Assembly: GCA_037179385.1 (NCBI GenBank)
Contig: CM074200.1
Location: forward strand, 36,893,884-36,957,883
Length of the DNA: 64,000 nt
Source: Holothuria scabra
Lineage: Eukaryota > Echinodermata > Holothuroidea > Aspidochirotida > Holothuriidae
Direction: 5' to 3'
The number at the start of each line of letters is the position of its first letter. Position 1 is the first letter of the stretch. A model generated the notes under the pieces. That model was not told the origin of the DNA and did no database searches. It saw only the letters and a list, made by a program, of their open reading frames with translations. This document shows, piece by piece, positions 45,276 to 56,600 of the stretch. The position numbers and the translations under genes are program-made.

Positions 45276-48200
45276 ATGCTCATCCAAGTAAGGCCTAGCC
45301 TAGTCAAAGTCCTAACAGTAGGCCCTAGTATGCTCTGTCCATGTATAAGAAGTATGTGGTTAACACAGAACAAGGGATACATGTAGGAACACTTTTTCAT
45401 GACAATGTTATTATAAAATATTTTGCACACCAAATGAGGATGATTGCAACTTCTGTAATACAGTAACAGCTGCATGTGGTGCATGGTTCTTGATAGTGTT
45501 AAAGATATCTTTGTCCATGTTTACATCAATTGACAAGTATCTCATCCCACCATAACCTGAGATATTTGAATGCAGTGTAGTATCTGTTCTTACACTGCAC
45601 ATTGCCCACAGATATGAAGGTATTGTTACCCACTTTGATACTGGGATGAATACTGTATATTCTGTTGCTCCATTGCACATAAACATGTCTGTCACAAGTT
45701 TGTGGGGTCTAAAATGAACAAATTGTAATCTTTGCTACAAATCTCTTTAGACTAGTACCGGTATTTTTCTGCAGTTAGTTCACCAAGGAATGATTTTTAT
45801 CTCAACACATAACATGTATTGAGATATTGTCACACAAGCCAGTGGATGAAATTTCTTTAGAGCAAGGGAATGTGACTTGATCAGTAGTCAATGTCTTTGA
45901 GAATTTTAGAGCATGTTCTTTGGCTGGGAGGGGATGCAGAAGGCTTGGCACTTTCACATTAAAAAAATGATGGTTGTGAAGTTATTTTTGCAAATTTTAT
46001 GGTTAAACTCTTCAGTTTTCATAGAAGCTTTAATTTTCTTTTCTCACAGCACTTTGGTTGCTAGGCACAGATACCTACTGACTTAAAATGTTTACATTTT
46101 GTAGTCAAACTTTCAGATGTCAGAGGCTTGGTGTCACACCTCTGCTAAATCAAGCATGAAATAAAGTAAGATAATCTTGCTTAGTCTGACCATAAACAAA
46201 GGTCAGACTAAGCAAAGGGCAGACTAAAAACAAGCAAGCAGATATTTCCCAAGAAGTTACCTTGAAAGGAATAAGCTCCTAGAGTAAGGGATACAAGCAA
46301 CAGAAAAGTTTGGTAGTCTTTGTTTTGTGTCTTGGCTCTACAAGCTTATTTTAATGCAATGTATGGAGGAACATTGTAGTGCACAAATGTGTCTAGGAGG
46401 CATGAGCAAAGTGTCTCTAAGTTGTGATGAAAAAATTAACCCCTCAAGAGTTGATGAAGTGCATGTATTTGAGGATCTGTAACATACTGTATTGTACATG
46501 TATTTATTTGTATTATTGTACTGTATTGTACACTTGTCATACAGTGTAACAATGCAAACACTCAAGATATCAGCAGAGAAATAGCTCTCACTCCTTCAGA
46601 AGCTGTGAAATACCAAGATATTTGAATGAGACTGAAAGTAGCATTAGAAGGAGTGATTTGACAGAAAATAGTGTGGAATGCAGGAGGAAAACAGCTGCTG
46701 GACTGTTGGATTTATTAGAAGATGTCACTGATCTGCATGTCTGGTTAATTATTTCTGCTTTACTAAGTTTCAATATAGTGCACAATATTGTGAACCTCAC
46801 TTAGTGTTACAGTATTATTGTAAAAATTGTTCTCTATGAATTTGATCATTTTTGAGCATGGAATGCATCAGGATATTACCAAAAGATGGATAATCTTTTA
46901 AATGCAAAGCCCCAAAAAGAGGACTGCATTTACATCAAATATCAGCAGCAACAAAATGGAAACTTTGTCTCCTTAACATTCACAAAGTTTTGAGATTCTG
47001 CAGCATTGCTGCTCTAGTTTTAAGTCTGTGCTCATTTATCACAAACTTTATTCACAACCCCATGATACTGTAGATGAGGAAAGTTTGAGCACCATTACTT
47101 TGTCTAATGTATTGATTTACATTCACTGGTCACTTGATATTAACAAGCAATTTAATTTAATGGCTTTATTTTTGTCCAGAAGTTATACATTTCTGTACTT
47201 GAAAGATAGGCTGACCTTCAGTAGTTCTTTTAGATGGTTCTAGGTCATAGCTTATAGATCAGTATATTTATACTGGCAATTTTTTCCCAGCAACAAAAGT
47301 GCCCTGATAGGAGAAAGTTGCCTGAAGCTAGTGAAACCCACAACATCAATCAGAACTTACCTTCAAACTGGAGAGATGCCCTTGTATCGGTACAGTAAAT
47401 AGTCAATGTGATAAAGTAGACCACTTAAGCATGAAAATTGGTCTGAACTAAAATTGGTGTCCTACCTTTCTGTGTTTTATATATATGGTGTTGGCCAGAC
47501 TATATACTAGTACTGAGGGCCTGTGCTTTTACTAGGTCTAGACTATAGGTCTACCCCAAGGGTGCATTCCTACAATTGTATATAGCAATCTAGGTACAGT
47601 ACAGTATACATATACCTGACGCATACATGGTCATCATTCGTTGGCAATGTATGTACAAGTATATGGTACACACACAGTAAGTAACAATCTGTATTCTATT
47701 GTACACACTTAAGTACGGTATGTACGTAATACATACACATCCTGTCATTGGCAATCCGAAGTACTTTACAAATTATCATACAACAGGAATTAAAAGGCAT
47801 GCCAGGAGTACAGCTTGCCCACTCATATGCTGAGAAGGAGTCGGTGCTTACACCAAAGATCTTTGTGTTCGAGTGCATGAAATGCAGACTGGGTATACCT
47901 CACTGTGGTCCATCATCCATGTTTCATTCTTGAATTCTTGTCTGTGAAAATCATGTGGTTTGCTCCATTTAGCCTATCTCAATCTCTAAGCTGTTGTTAT
48001 GTTATGTTGTCTTTACTCAAACTGTTAAAATCAGTGGGATGATCTGTGGTAATTTTAACCATTGAAATTCACTGGTAAAAAATATAGAATGCAGAGCTAT
48101 TCATGATCACCTCTTAGCAATGGCATCCAGATGCACTCATGTTATGTGACACTGCAAAATATTGACCCCCGTATCCGAGCATTCGCGATACCTGCATCCA

Positions 48201-49679
48201 CTCTAGAATTCCTTATGGTCTTTAAGGCATATATAACAATGACTTGTTCTTAAATTAAACTTATGTGTTGTAATGTTATACCCATTTTATGATCTTCCAC
48301 TTAAAGAAAATCAGTTTGTGCCTTTGTAGACTTTGCAATCTTAATTTTTGAACCATTTACATCATCCACTGAGCATCCTTGCATCTTGATGCGAAAAAGC
48401 AACCTTTGGCCCTGTTTTCTATAGTTACTCCTTAATTTTCTTCAAACAGCAAATTTTGGACCTGAAACACTTTTAATATACCATAAATATTCCTTTTCCT
48501 AGTCTGACAGAAGCATCCAAACACTTTTGATCCCTGAAATCTTCTTGGAAGTGTCAAAACTTCAGAATGAAATCAACAACATTTTCGTGCGGTAGAATTT
48601 ACATATTTTACTATGCGACTATGGAACTTTGTTTGCAGCAGTATGGTACAGTATCTAGTGTACAACTATTGCATCAGTGTAGACAACTTGCCCTACGAAT
48701 TTTTTCATTGGTAGGGCTAAACGTAACAGCTATCCTGTTGGCCCTAAGCCAGTGGTTTTTGTGTCAGGGATAGTTGAAATGCAGTACAACTGGTCCATTG
48801 GGCCAGCAAAATTTTGGTCATCAAAAAGTTAAAATAATCACTGAAATTGCCGAGCAAAATTAACTCTGTGGAAATAATTGTGCCTTGTTATGTGTATTTT
48901 CACACAACAACGACCACAAAATCACAATAGTAAGAAATAAAGACTGTGAAGGGAGCCATTTTGCAACCATCCATACGTACAGTAGCCCTTTATTAAGGAC
49001 TACGGTGCACTGAGCAGTAGCACTCAATTAGCTGCAGAGGACACCAAACAAGTGTTGTGTGTGGAATGTATGCATCATGTTCACATTAGTGTCACCCCAA
49101 TGTCCCCAAGTCAGTTTTCTCAAACAATATATCTTTAACCCTCTTTTCCTTTTTGGTTCATTTGGATTAGTTTAAAAGGTTTTGACCATCTGGAGTGAAG
49201 TGTTTCGTAATGTTCCATAAGATAAAATGGCAACAAATTCCTTTTTTGGTCAGTAAAGATTAGATGTCTTATCTTATGTCTTGTATCTTACTTGAATCCA
49301 CAGTTACAGTATCAGAGATAAGGAATTTTATACAGTACATCACAATGGGTTCACCACAACAAAGAGACCTACCAGAAGGGAGGAAAAGGAAGTAAAAAAA
49401 ACCTATTTAAGCAATTTCCTCCTAGTAATATAACCCACATATTATAAATAATGTAACAACATGGTTCTATGTAAGTAGAAAATTACACAGAAGATAATTG
49501 TGCAAGTTCAAAATATTAGGAGCAGTAAGCAGTAGAAAGTAAACTTTATTTGTATTTAGAAGATCTGAGGGTTTTGGCATTTTGGATTCCTTATCAAAGT
49601 CAGGCAAGGAATCTATGGGTTGGTGATGTGCGTGTATGTATGTGACCCTTCAGCTTGTAAGCATGGTATATCAGCCTAG
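45276..49679. other. Intergenic, no gene recognised
   Basis: Only short open frames. The phrase gcagcattgctgctctagtt near 47000 recurs near 57632 and 17110 in altered form, so old repeats are present. It may contain untranslated upstream exons of the E3 ligase gene, which cannot be called by eye. Confidence 0.5.
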
Positions 49680-50870
49680 GGTAAGTCTGACCAATCTCTG
49701 ATTTGATGGGTGGGTTGGCTGTAGTGAGTAGATGATCGCTATCGTTTTTTGTAGAGGTCAAAATTCATTTGGGGTCAGGAGAGGTCAAAATGTCAAAACC
49801 TTGTTAACACAATATATGGGTGGGTTAATGATATTAAGAAAATTATCCCTATTGATTCTCATGGAGGTCAAAGGTCATTTGGGGTCATGAGAGGTTAAAT
49901 AGTTGGTCCTTAGAAATTGCTTGTAAATATGTTAGTACAAGAAAAGTAAGAGTATCTTATTGGTCATATTGAGTAGATTATCTTTATCATTTTTTGGTGG
50001 AGTTCAAAGGTCATGTGGGCTGTGGGGCCAGCAGAGGTCAAAGTCTGATAAACTTATTTACTCAGTATCTCAAGAAAGGCAACTTGTAGGGTCCTCATAC
50101 TAAGCATGTAGATGGTGCATATTAATTAAATGATCCCTAAAGTTTTTAATGTCAAAGGTCATGTGGGGTCACTGGTCATTAAAGCCTTCTTTACAGGATA
50201 TCTGAAGGTAGAAAGCTACAGATTTTGAACTTGGTATCAGGGTTGTTTGATTTGAATCACATTGATTAAAATCACAACCAAATCATGATTTTAATTGAAA
50301 AAATGATTTAAATAAAAAAAAATCTGAATTATATCAATTTATTTTAAAACATTGATTGATGTAAATCATGATTTTTTTTTAAAGAAGTAAGAAAAATCAA
50401 CAGCCCTGCTTAGTATGTTTGTATTATACTTAGGGAGAGAAGCCTATCATGTTTGGTGGAGGTCAAAGGTCTTTGGGTTCAGTAGCAATCAAAGTGTAGA
50501 ATTCTTGTTTACTCAATATCTGATATTGAAAAGCTTGGATAAATTCTTTATACGTTATGTTAAGATGCATTATGGTGAGGAGCAGAATTCATTTGTTTTT
50601 AGTGGAGGTCAAATGTCATTTACGGTCACAAGGGGTCAAAGTCTTAATACTATGTTTACACAACTTCTCATTGTTGTCAGAGGTAATTTGTGGTTATGAC
50701 AGGTCAAATTGTCAAAACCATGTAAACACAATATCTCAAAATGGTAAATGTGACTACAGTAAGCTGATATTTGGGGTGTGGGTTAGCCAAATTGAGTTGA
50801 TCATCCTTGATTTTGGTGGCTGTCAAAGCTCATTTGAGGTCACCAGTAATCAAATGGTACAAATGCTTCT
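49680..50870 (+). repeat. Degenerate tandem array of AGGTCA-bearing units
   Basis: About seven units of roughly 150-180 bp, each with a form of ggaggtcaaaggtcatttgg, ggggtca and gaggtcaaa (for example near 49756, 49864, 50000, 50150, 50458, 50604, 50815). Related to the repeats at 18252 and 25076 but much more diverged. Interrupted by the MITE at 50238-50408. Confidence 0.65.
50238..50408. mobile_element. 171-bp hAT MITE
   Basis: Ends CAGGGTTGTTTGATTTG and, from the right, CAGGGCTGTTGATTTTTC. The flanking octamers CTTGGTAT and CTTAGTAT match at 7 of 8. The interior is nearly all A/T with aatcatgatt motifs. Confidence 0.8.
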
Positions 50871-51009
50871 GTTTTTGGTCTTCAGTTTCCTGTCTTTGGT
50901 CTTGTTTTACATACTCCCAAACTCAATCCCTGAGTAGTATAATACTATGGACTCCCTTCCCCTTTAGCCATCTTTCTAGTCATGTGGCAAACAGGAAGAT
51001 TAAAGTCCT

Positions 51010-51119
51010 GGGGGCTGTTCCACAAAGAGTTACGCACAATCTTAAGTTTGATTCACCATACTTAAGCCAACAGTAAATCATACTTAAGATCTTTCGTAAC
51101 TCTTTGTGGAACGGGCCCC
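51010..51119. mobile_element. 110-bp near-palindromic MITE
   Basis: The left arm GGGGGCTGTTCCACAAAGAG mirrors the right arm (from the right GGGGCCCGTTCCACAAAGAG), with CTTAAG motifs on both inner sides. The whole element can fold into one hairpin. Confidence 0.75.
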
Positions 51120-51454
51120 TGGTTTATAGACTAGGCTTGGGTGGACAACAGGCAGCGCAATGCGTGAAAATGTTCAAGGAATCTGGGGGCATGGCTCCTA
51201 GTGGGCTGTCAGTGGGAGAAGCCCCTGGTCAGCAGTTAAAGTGTGGGGTCAGGCATTGGAAGCAACCATCAAAAGTTTAAGGATTTCAAGCCACATGACT
51301 GCAATTCTTATGCAAATTTCTCTCAACTAAATGTTAGATTCCTTTTGACTCACTGTTGAAAATCATTGAAGCAAAGTTTAAGCTAGAGGAGTGCAATGAA
51401 TTTTCATTACCTACCACAGTAAACACTTCCCAGGCTGAGTCATACTATCACTCT

Positions 51455-51607
51455 AAAAAAGGAACCTACTACCATTGTGTGGGATGCTCCGCAGAAGCAA
51501 TGAAGTAGGGAAAACAAGCCAGTGAGCCACAACTGGAAAAAAGGTTGTTGCCGGCTCGACTTGAACCAATAGTTTGGAAACTGGGCTGTAAAACTCTAAC
51601 TAACTAG
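51455..51607 (+). repeat. tRNA-derived SINE-like repeat, no head
   Basis: Contains gaagcaatgaagtagggaaa, cagtgagccacaactggaaa and the ctaactaact tail. Confidence 0.65.
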
Positions 51608-51684
51608 TATCTACCACAGTTAAACAAGTGGGAGTAGACTATGCTCACTGGTATAATTTAATACACATACAATTTCTTAAAACT

Positions 51685-51815
51685 TACGCAATGAAACCTT
51701 CTGCCATTGTGTTTGGTGCTTTTATACCAGCATAAGCAATTAGGCAAGGGAGAAATGCCAATGAGTAACAACTGGAAAGAAGGTGATGGCTAGAAACTGA
51801 GCCATAAAACTCTGT
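51685..51815 (+). repeat. tRNA-derived SINE-like repeat, diverged
   Basis: Same core order (accttctgccattgtgtttg, gcataagcaattaggcaagg, caactggaaagaagg) directly after the previous copy, with an internal loss. Confidence 0.5.
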
Positions 51816-52059
51816 CTCATGTACAGTAATTTACTGACTTACACTGAGGCTGCAGCTAGACATTAGGCAGGGGTCATATGCCAGGTGCATGGGTTACGTC
51901 CATGCACGAGGTATTTTCATGAAAGGAGATTTTTCACTGCAGTTTGTGATGTTTTGGGGATAAATGAGTGCACAGTAGGTATAAATTAACAGTGCTGTAA
52001 TAGCAAATAATAAATGACAAAAGTATGTGACAGAAATATCAACTTTGACAGTGTCAGAA

Positions 52060-52165
52060 CGTGCACTCTCAAAGAGTTTTTAATGGGTGGAATAGTCTGT
52101 CTGCATGGGTCACTAGATTGTCAACTCAACTTCAGGAGACTGCTTAAAACATTGGTTGACATGAC
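52060..52165 (+). mobile_element. Small LINE C-terminal remnant
   Basis: In one frame reads RVFNGWNSLSAWVTRLSTQL before a stop, resembling the RVVNxWNSLPxxVV segment near the end of L2/CR1 proteins. Confidence 0.45.
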
Positions 52166-52178
52166 AAGCTTTTCTTAA

Positions 52179-52431
52179 AGGGCAAGAGCAGTCATCCCAA
52201 ATTGAAGAAGTGTAGTAGACTGTCTAGTTTCATGATTGGCTGGTGGGAGTCATGTGACAATGTTTTTTCTCTTCAGATATGAAATTTACCAGAAAAAACT
52301 GTTTGGTTTACCTTGAATATGCAATAGTAAAGTCATAAAATGTAATTACAGATACTTTGATGGGAAATGAGATGAAAATTATGATATTTAGTTTTTTCTT
52401 CAAAATAAGTTTGGGGGACTGCTCTTTACCT
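52179..52431. mobile_element. TTAA-flanked MITE, family B
   Basis: TTAA at 52175-52178 and 52432-52435. Ends agggcaagagcagtcatccc and, from the right, aggtaaagagcagtccccca. Copies at 57258 and 63785. Confidence 0.75.
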
Positions 52432-52435
52432 TTAA

Positions 52436-53282
52436 ATGTGCACCTGAGGCTTTGTTGTTCATTTTAGAGCATTTTGTGCATTTTGAACATTTAGCTTCTT
52501 AACTGGCTGTCACTAAAGTTAACAGCATGTAGGTTTTCATGTCTAAAATAATATGGGATATAAAATTAAAGATATGAAAACTTGAACCTAAATTTTTCAG
52601 TGCAGTGAATTTCATGTGGTGCAAACAAACATGGATGAAAATTTATCAGGAGGTGCTTAGTAAAATGTAAGTTAAGACCTAACATATTTAGATTGTATGA
52701 AACCCAGTCAGATAACACACAGAGTATTCCTGTCATTCATTTTAAAGGCACCCTTACATTCAGAAAGTTGTTTAGAATTGTGTCAAGTGGCCCTGAACGG
52801 TTTGCAGTGACCTACTTTGAAAATTTTCAAGAACGGTGAAGGACTTTCCATTTTACCTTAGGATTGGTGTAAATGAGCAGACAGCTATTATTTGATTTGT
52901 ACTTTCGAAGTCCAACCTTTAAGATTCAAGATCCACTTTTCAAGTGGCCAAGTCAAGCCAACCACTCAAGATCTACCAGTTCAGTGTCAAAATGCACTAT
53001 AAATGGCACATGGCTTCAGGTTTGAAAATTATTATAATGAATCAAAACATTTAGTGACAACTATTTAATTCCTACATGTCTCTTGGTAGACTACAGATCA
53101 GTTCAAGGTCTACCAAGAAACTGATGAACTCCCAATGAATCTTGTACTAATACTAGAAACAACTAACAACAGCTCCCCAAAGTTTTATCACAGAGTACCA
53201 TCTTAATGATTTCCAAGGGCATTGGTGTGCAAGTTTGCAAACAATAGAGATGTGTGTAGTAAATCAATATTTGTGCAAGGTG
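52436..53282. other. Upstream flank of the E3 ligase gene, nothing recognised
   Basis: AT-rich sequence without recognisable exons or repeats beyond short ones; a small inverted phrase ttggtagact / agatctacca lies near 52970-53120. Confidence 0.45.
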
Positions 53283-53506
53283 CAGGCTTTGAATTCTGAG
53301 GTGAGCAAGACTGCAAGTGCTACATGTATCACACGTCATCACTCACCTCAATTTAACTGTGAGAAGTGTGATATTTTGCACACCTAGGTAGCAACAGGGA
53401 ATACAGTTAAATGTATTAAAGTTTAATAAAATAACACACCTAAACTCTCCTTTATTTCCAGAGGAGGGTCATTTGCAGCACATAGAAAATCTAAAATTCA
53501 AGGCCT
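53283..53506. mobile_element. hAT-like MITE, family 2
   Basis: Ends CAGGCTTTGAATTCTGAG and, from the right, AGGCCTTGAATTTTAG. The flanks GCAAGGTG and GCAAAGTG match at 7 of 8. It lies 100 bp upstream of the first coding exon of the E3 gene, in the 5' intron or promoter. Confidence 0.65.
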
Positions 53507-53604
53507 GCAAAGTGTTCTAATTGTCATGCAGTACTACCTGTGGCACAATTTAACAGTTTGATGCAGGTTAGTGAGATATTTTTATTCTGCTTTTCTCTTT
53601 GTAG

Positions 53605-56600
53605 ATATATTGACTGAGAAACGGTAAACATAGGTGAAGAAGATGGATTCCTCATATACAGATGGAGATGAGGATGATGAGCTTGTGCCTCCTCTGGCAG
53701 CAAGACTTGCAAAGAAGATGAAACAGAGAAATTCCTCCAAGACACTTCCAGAGGACGAACAGGTACCATTTGAAGGAACAAAAATTGAAAAAAAGAGGGA
53801 TTTAAAGTTGTCTCCAGAGGAAAGTTTGACTGAGCCACAAAAGAAAAAAGTTAAGCAGGATAGTGACTTTATAGTGAGGGGAATGGCAGAAAGTTTGGAT
53901 GACCCCGAAAGTGAATCACACAGTGGGCCTGGGGTTTTATCAGGGGCTGGAAATTTGTGTGGTTCTCCTGTACATCAGAAACATTTGCACTGTGAGTTAA
54001 AAGAGAATGATAATAAGAATGGCAAAAGTTTGGGAAAGAGGGCGCCAGCCTCTTATGTTGAGAATCAACACAAGCAGTCATCATCTGAGAAAAGTTTGAC
54101 TAACATAGTAAAAGATGGACCACAAAGTATGAGCATTGCTTTACAATTAAATGAAAGAGAACCACCATTGTCCAACATTAATGTCAGTACTACAGATAAG
54201 AGTCGGACAGAAGCTGATAGTTCATCAGACAAGAAATTAAAGAAAGAATTCAAATTGACAAATGGTATCAAGCACAAAGGAGGAGAAAAGGATGAAACAG
54301 AGAAAATAGCCAAAAATTCAGAAGATTCAACATTTTCGGTTAGGAACCTTTATATCAGATCAACTGAAACCAAAGTGAGATGTGTTAATGAGGATCATAC
54401 TAGAGCTAAGGAGAGACATGAGCTTGATAGTACTTGGAATGAGAGCGGCACAGAGGATACAAGTTTATCACCTCCTTTCCGACCCAGCAAAGGTAAACAG
54501 TTAGTCACTAAAAATGGAAAGGTTAAATCCAAAGGGAAAGGCACCCATGAGAGGGACAGTCATTCTTCAAGAGATGAAAGAAGCTGTGATGAGGCAAAAA
54601 GAAGGAAGGATGTTAATGGTGATGTCATCAATGATTCTGGTTCCCATGGTGACCAATCAGATGGGGATATTTCAGGCTCACCAGTTTTCAATAGAAGCAA
54701 ACATTTAAAAGACCCTCTTCATGGAAGGAGAGCCAATGCCAGAAATATTAATGAAAGACCTTCTAGTGAATCTGAAATACGGGAAAGACATTCAAGACAT
54801 CGTTCCGGTGAAAAGTTAAATTTAGAAAGAAAATACCCACGTAACCCAACATCTCCAAAATCTTCCAAGAGCAGACAAATTCATGCTGATTCTTCTTCAA
54901 GTCATGGGCATCATAACAAATTGTCACCTAATCATTCCAGAGATGTAGGCAACTCATCACATGGGTCACATCATAGGTATGGAGGGGTTTATGTAAGGGA
55001 TAAGGAGAGTCTCAGTTGCCACCAAGCAAATAAAGATGGTGAAAGGGTGCAGGATACTGAACATGAACATAACACATTAAATTTTTCCCCATCATCCAGC
55101 AGAAATGATAAGAAACCCACTTCCTCTCCAAGATACAATAAGTTTTTACAAAATCAGAAAAGTCCTAAGTCCAGAAATGATAATCCATCCAGGAGCTCAA
55201 AAGGGGGGCATGACTCATCGATGTCACCATCAAAACACTACAAAGTGGATAAACATCACAAAAGACATGGTAGTAGAGAACGTAATTTATCTTCAACAGA
55301 AGGAGTTATTTCAAGTGTGAGGTCACCCAGAATATGGATTAATACCCAATTTAAAAAATCTCACAGAAGTAGGGGTGAAAGAGACAAAAGACCTCACTCT
55401 GAAGTGTCTGAGACTTCTTTTACAAGTAGCAGTCACAGAAGAGGCAGCAGGAAGCATTCACTTCGAAGCAGAGATGACAAGTCAGAAAATTTTTCTCAGG
55501 GAGTAAGATCTTCTTGCCGATATGCTAGTGGTACCTCAGAGGTATCTGTAGTTCAGGATAGAACAACAACATCTCAGAATGATTCCAGAGGATATGACAT
55601 GGGTGGGATTGATACACCAAAAGACAATTTGGATGAAATTTATGTCCATGACATCACATCCCCAGACATTTTTTCTGATGAAGATGGCTTTATTGAGGAA
55701 GTAGATGTGATTACAAGTGGTATTGGTCCGAGAAGGAGGGGTTCTAGTCATGGTACCCATCAGAGTGTAACAGAGGTTGTAGATGATGATGATTCAGTGA
55801 TTCTTCTTGATGATGAGATGGGTAGGAACAGTACTCCACCAGATAGAAGAGGAAGGGAGAGTGGTCTTTCAGTAGATGAAGGTAAGTCACTGATGGTGCA
55901 ACTAGAGGTGGGGTTAGGGATACCTGGAATATAGTGCTGTGTGCAGCCAGGAATTAAGGAATTAAGTGAACGGTGCTTCATTGAGAATGCTGTGTGTATC
56001 AGAGTTTGTCATACAAACAGTGAGCCGGCAGACAGTTGATTTTATTTTATGCAAAATAACCAACAATCTTTTTTTTAGTGTATTTTTTTAAGTTAAAGGA
56101 GGATTCAGTGATAAAGAGAGCAAATTTGTTTTGACCATTTTGCAAATGAGAGACATCTATCTACAATTTATCAACAACTTCTGCAGTATGTACTCTAGTA
56201 ATTACTGTTACAAATTTTTCTAACGAGTTATTGAATAGCTGCAAATACTTAATTTATGAGAAATCAGTTAAACTTCATCCAATGATTTTGAGCTTTAGCA
56301 CTCAGTTGCCAATTATAATTTTAAGGCTGCGATACTGGTTTATGTTATTTGTAATGATAGTTGTTGAACAGTTTCAACTAAAGCCTTTATTTTCCTCTTT
56401 GTCTTAGGTGGGAGCATCACACCTGGCACAGCAGCGGCTATAAATCAGCTTGAAGCAGATGAAGCCATGGCTCGACGCTTGCAGCTAGAATTTGACAGGG
56501 AAGAAGCATACGTAAGGACACCACCGCAGGTAAAGTGAAACAGATGAACTTGGTAGATGACTGTATGCCAAATAGTTGCAAGATATCACTGCATAATTCT

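Noticed and set aside
53524..54313. Minus-strand frames opposite the E3 ligase first exon
   Set aside because: Shadows of the long Ser/Lys-rich plus-strand frame.
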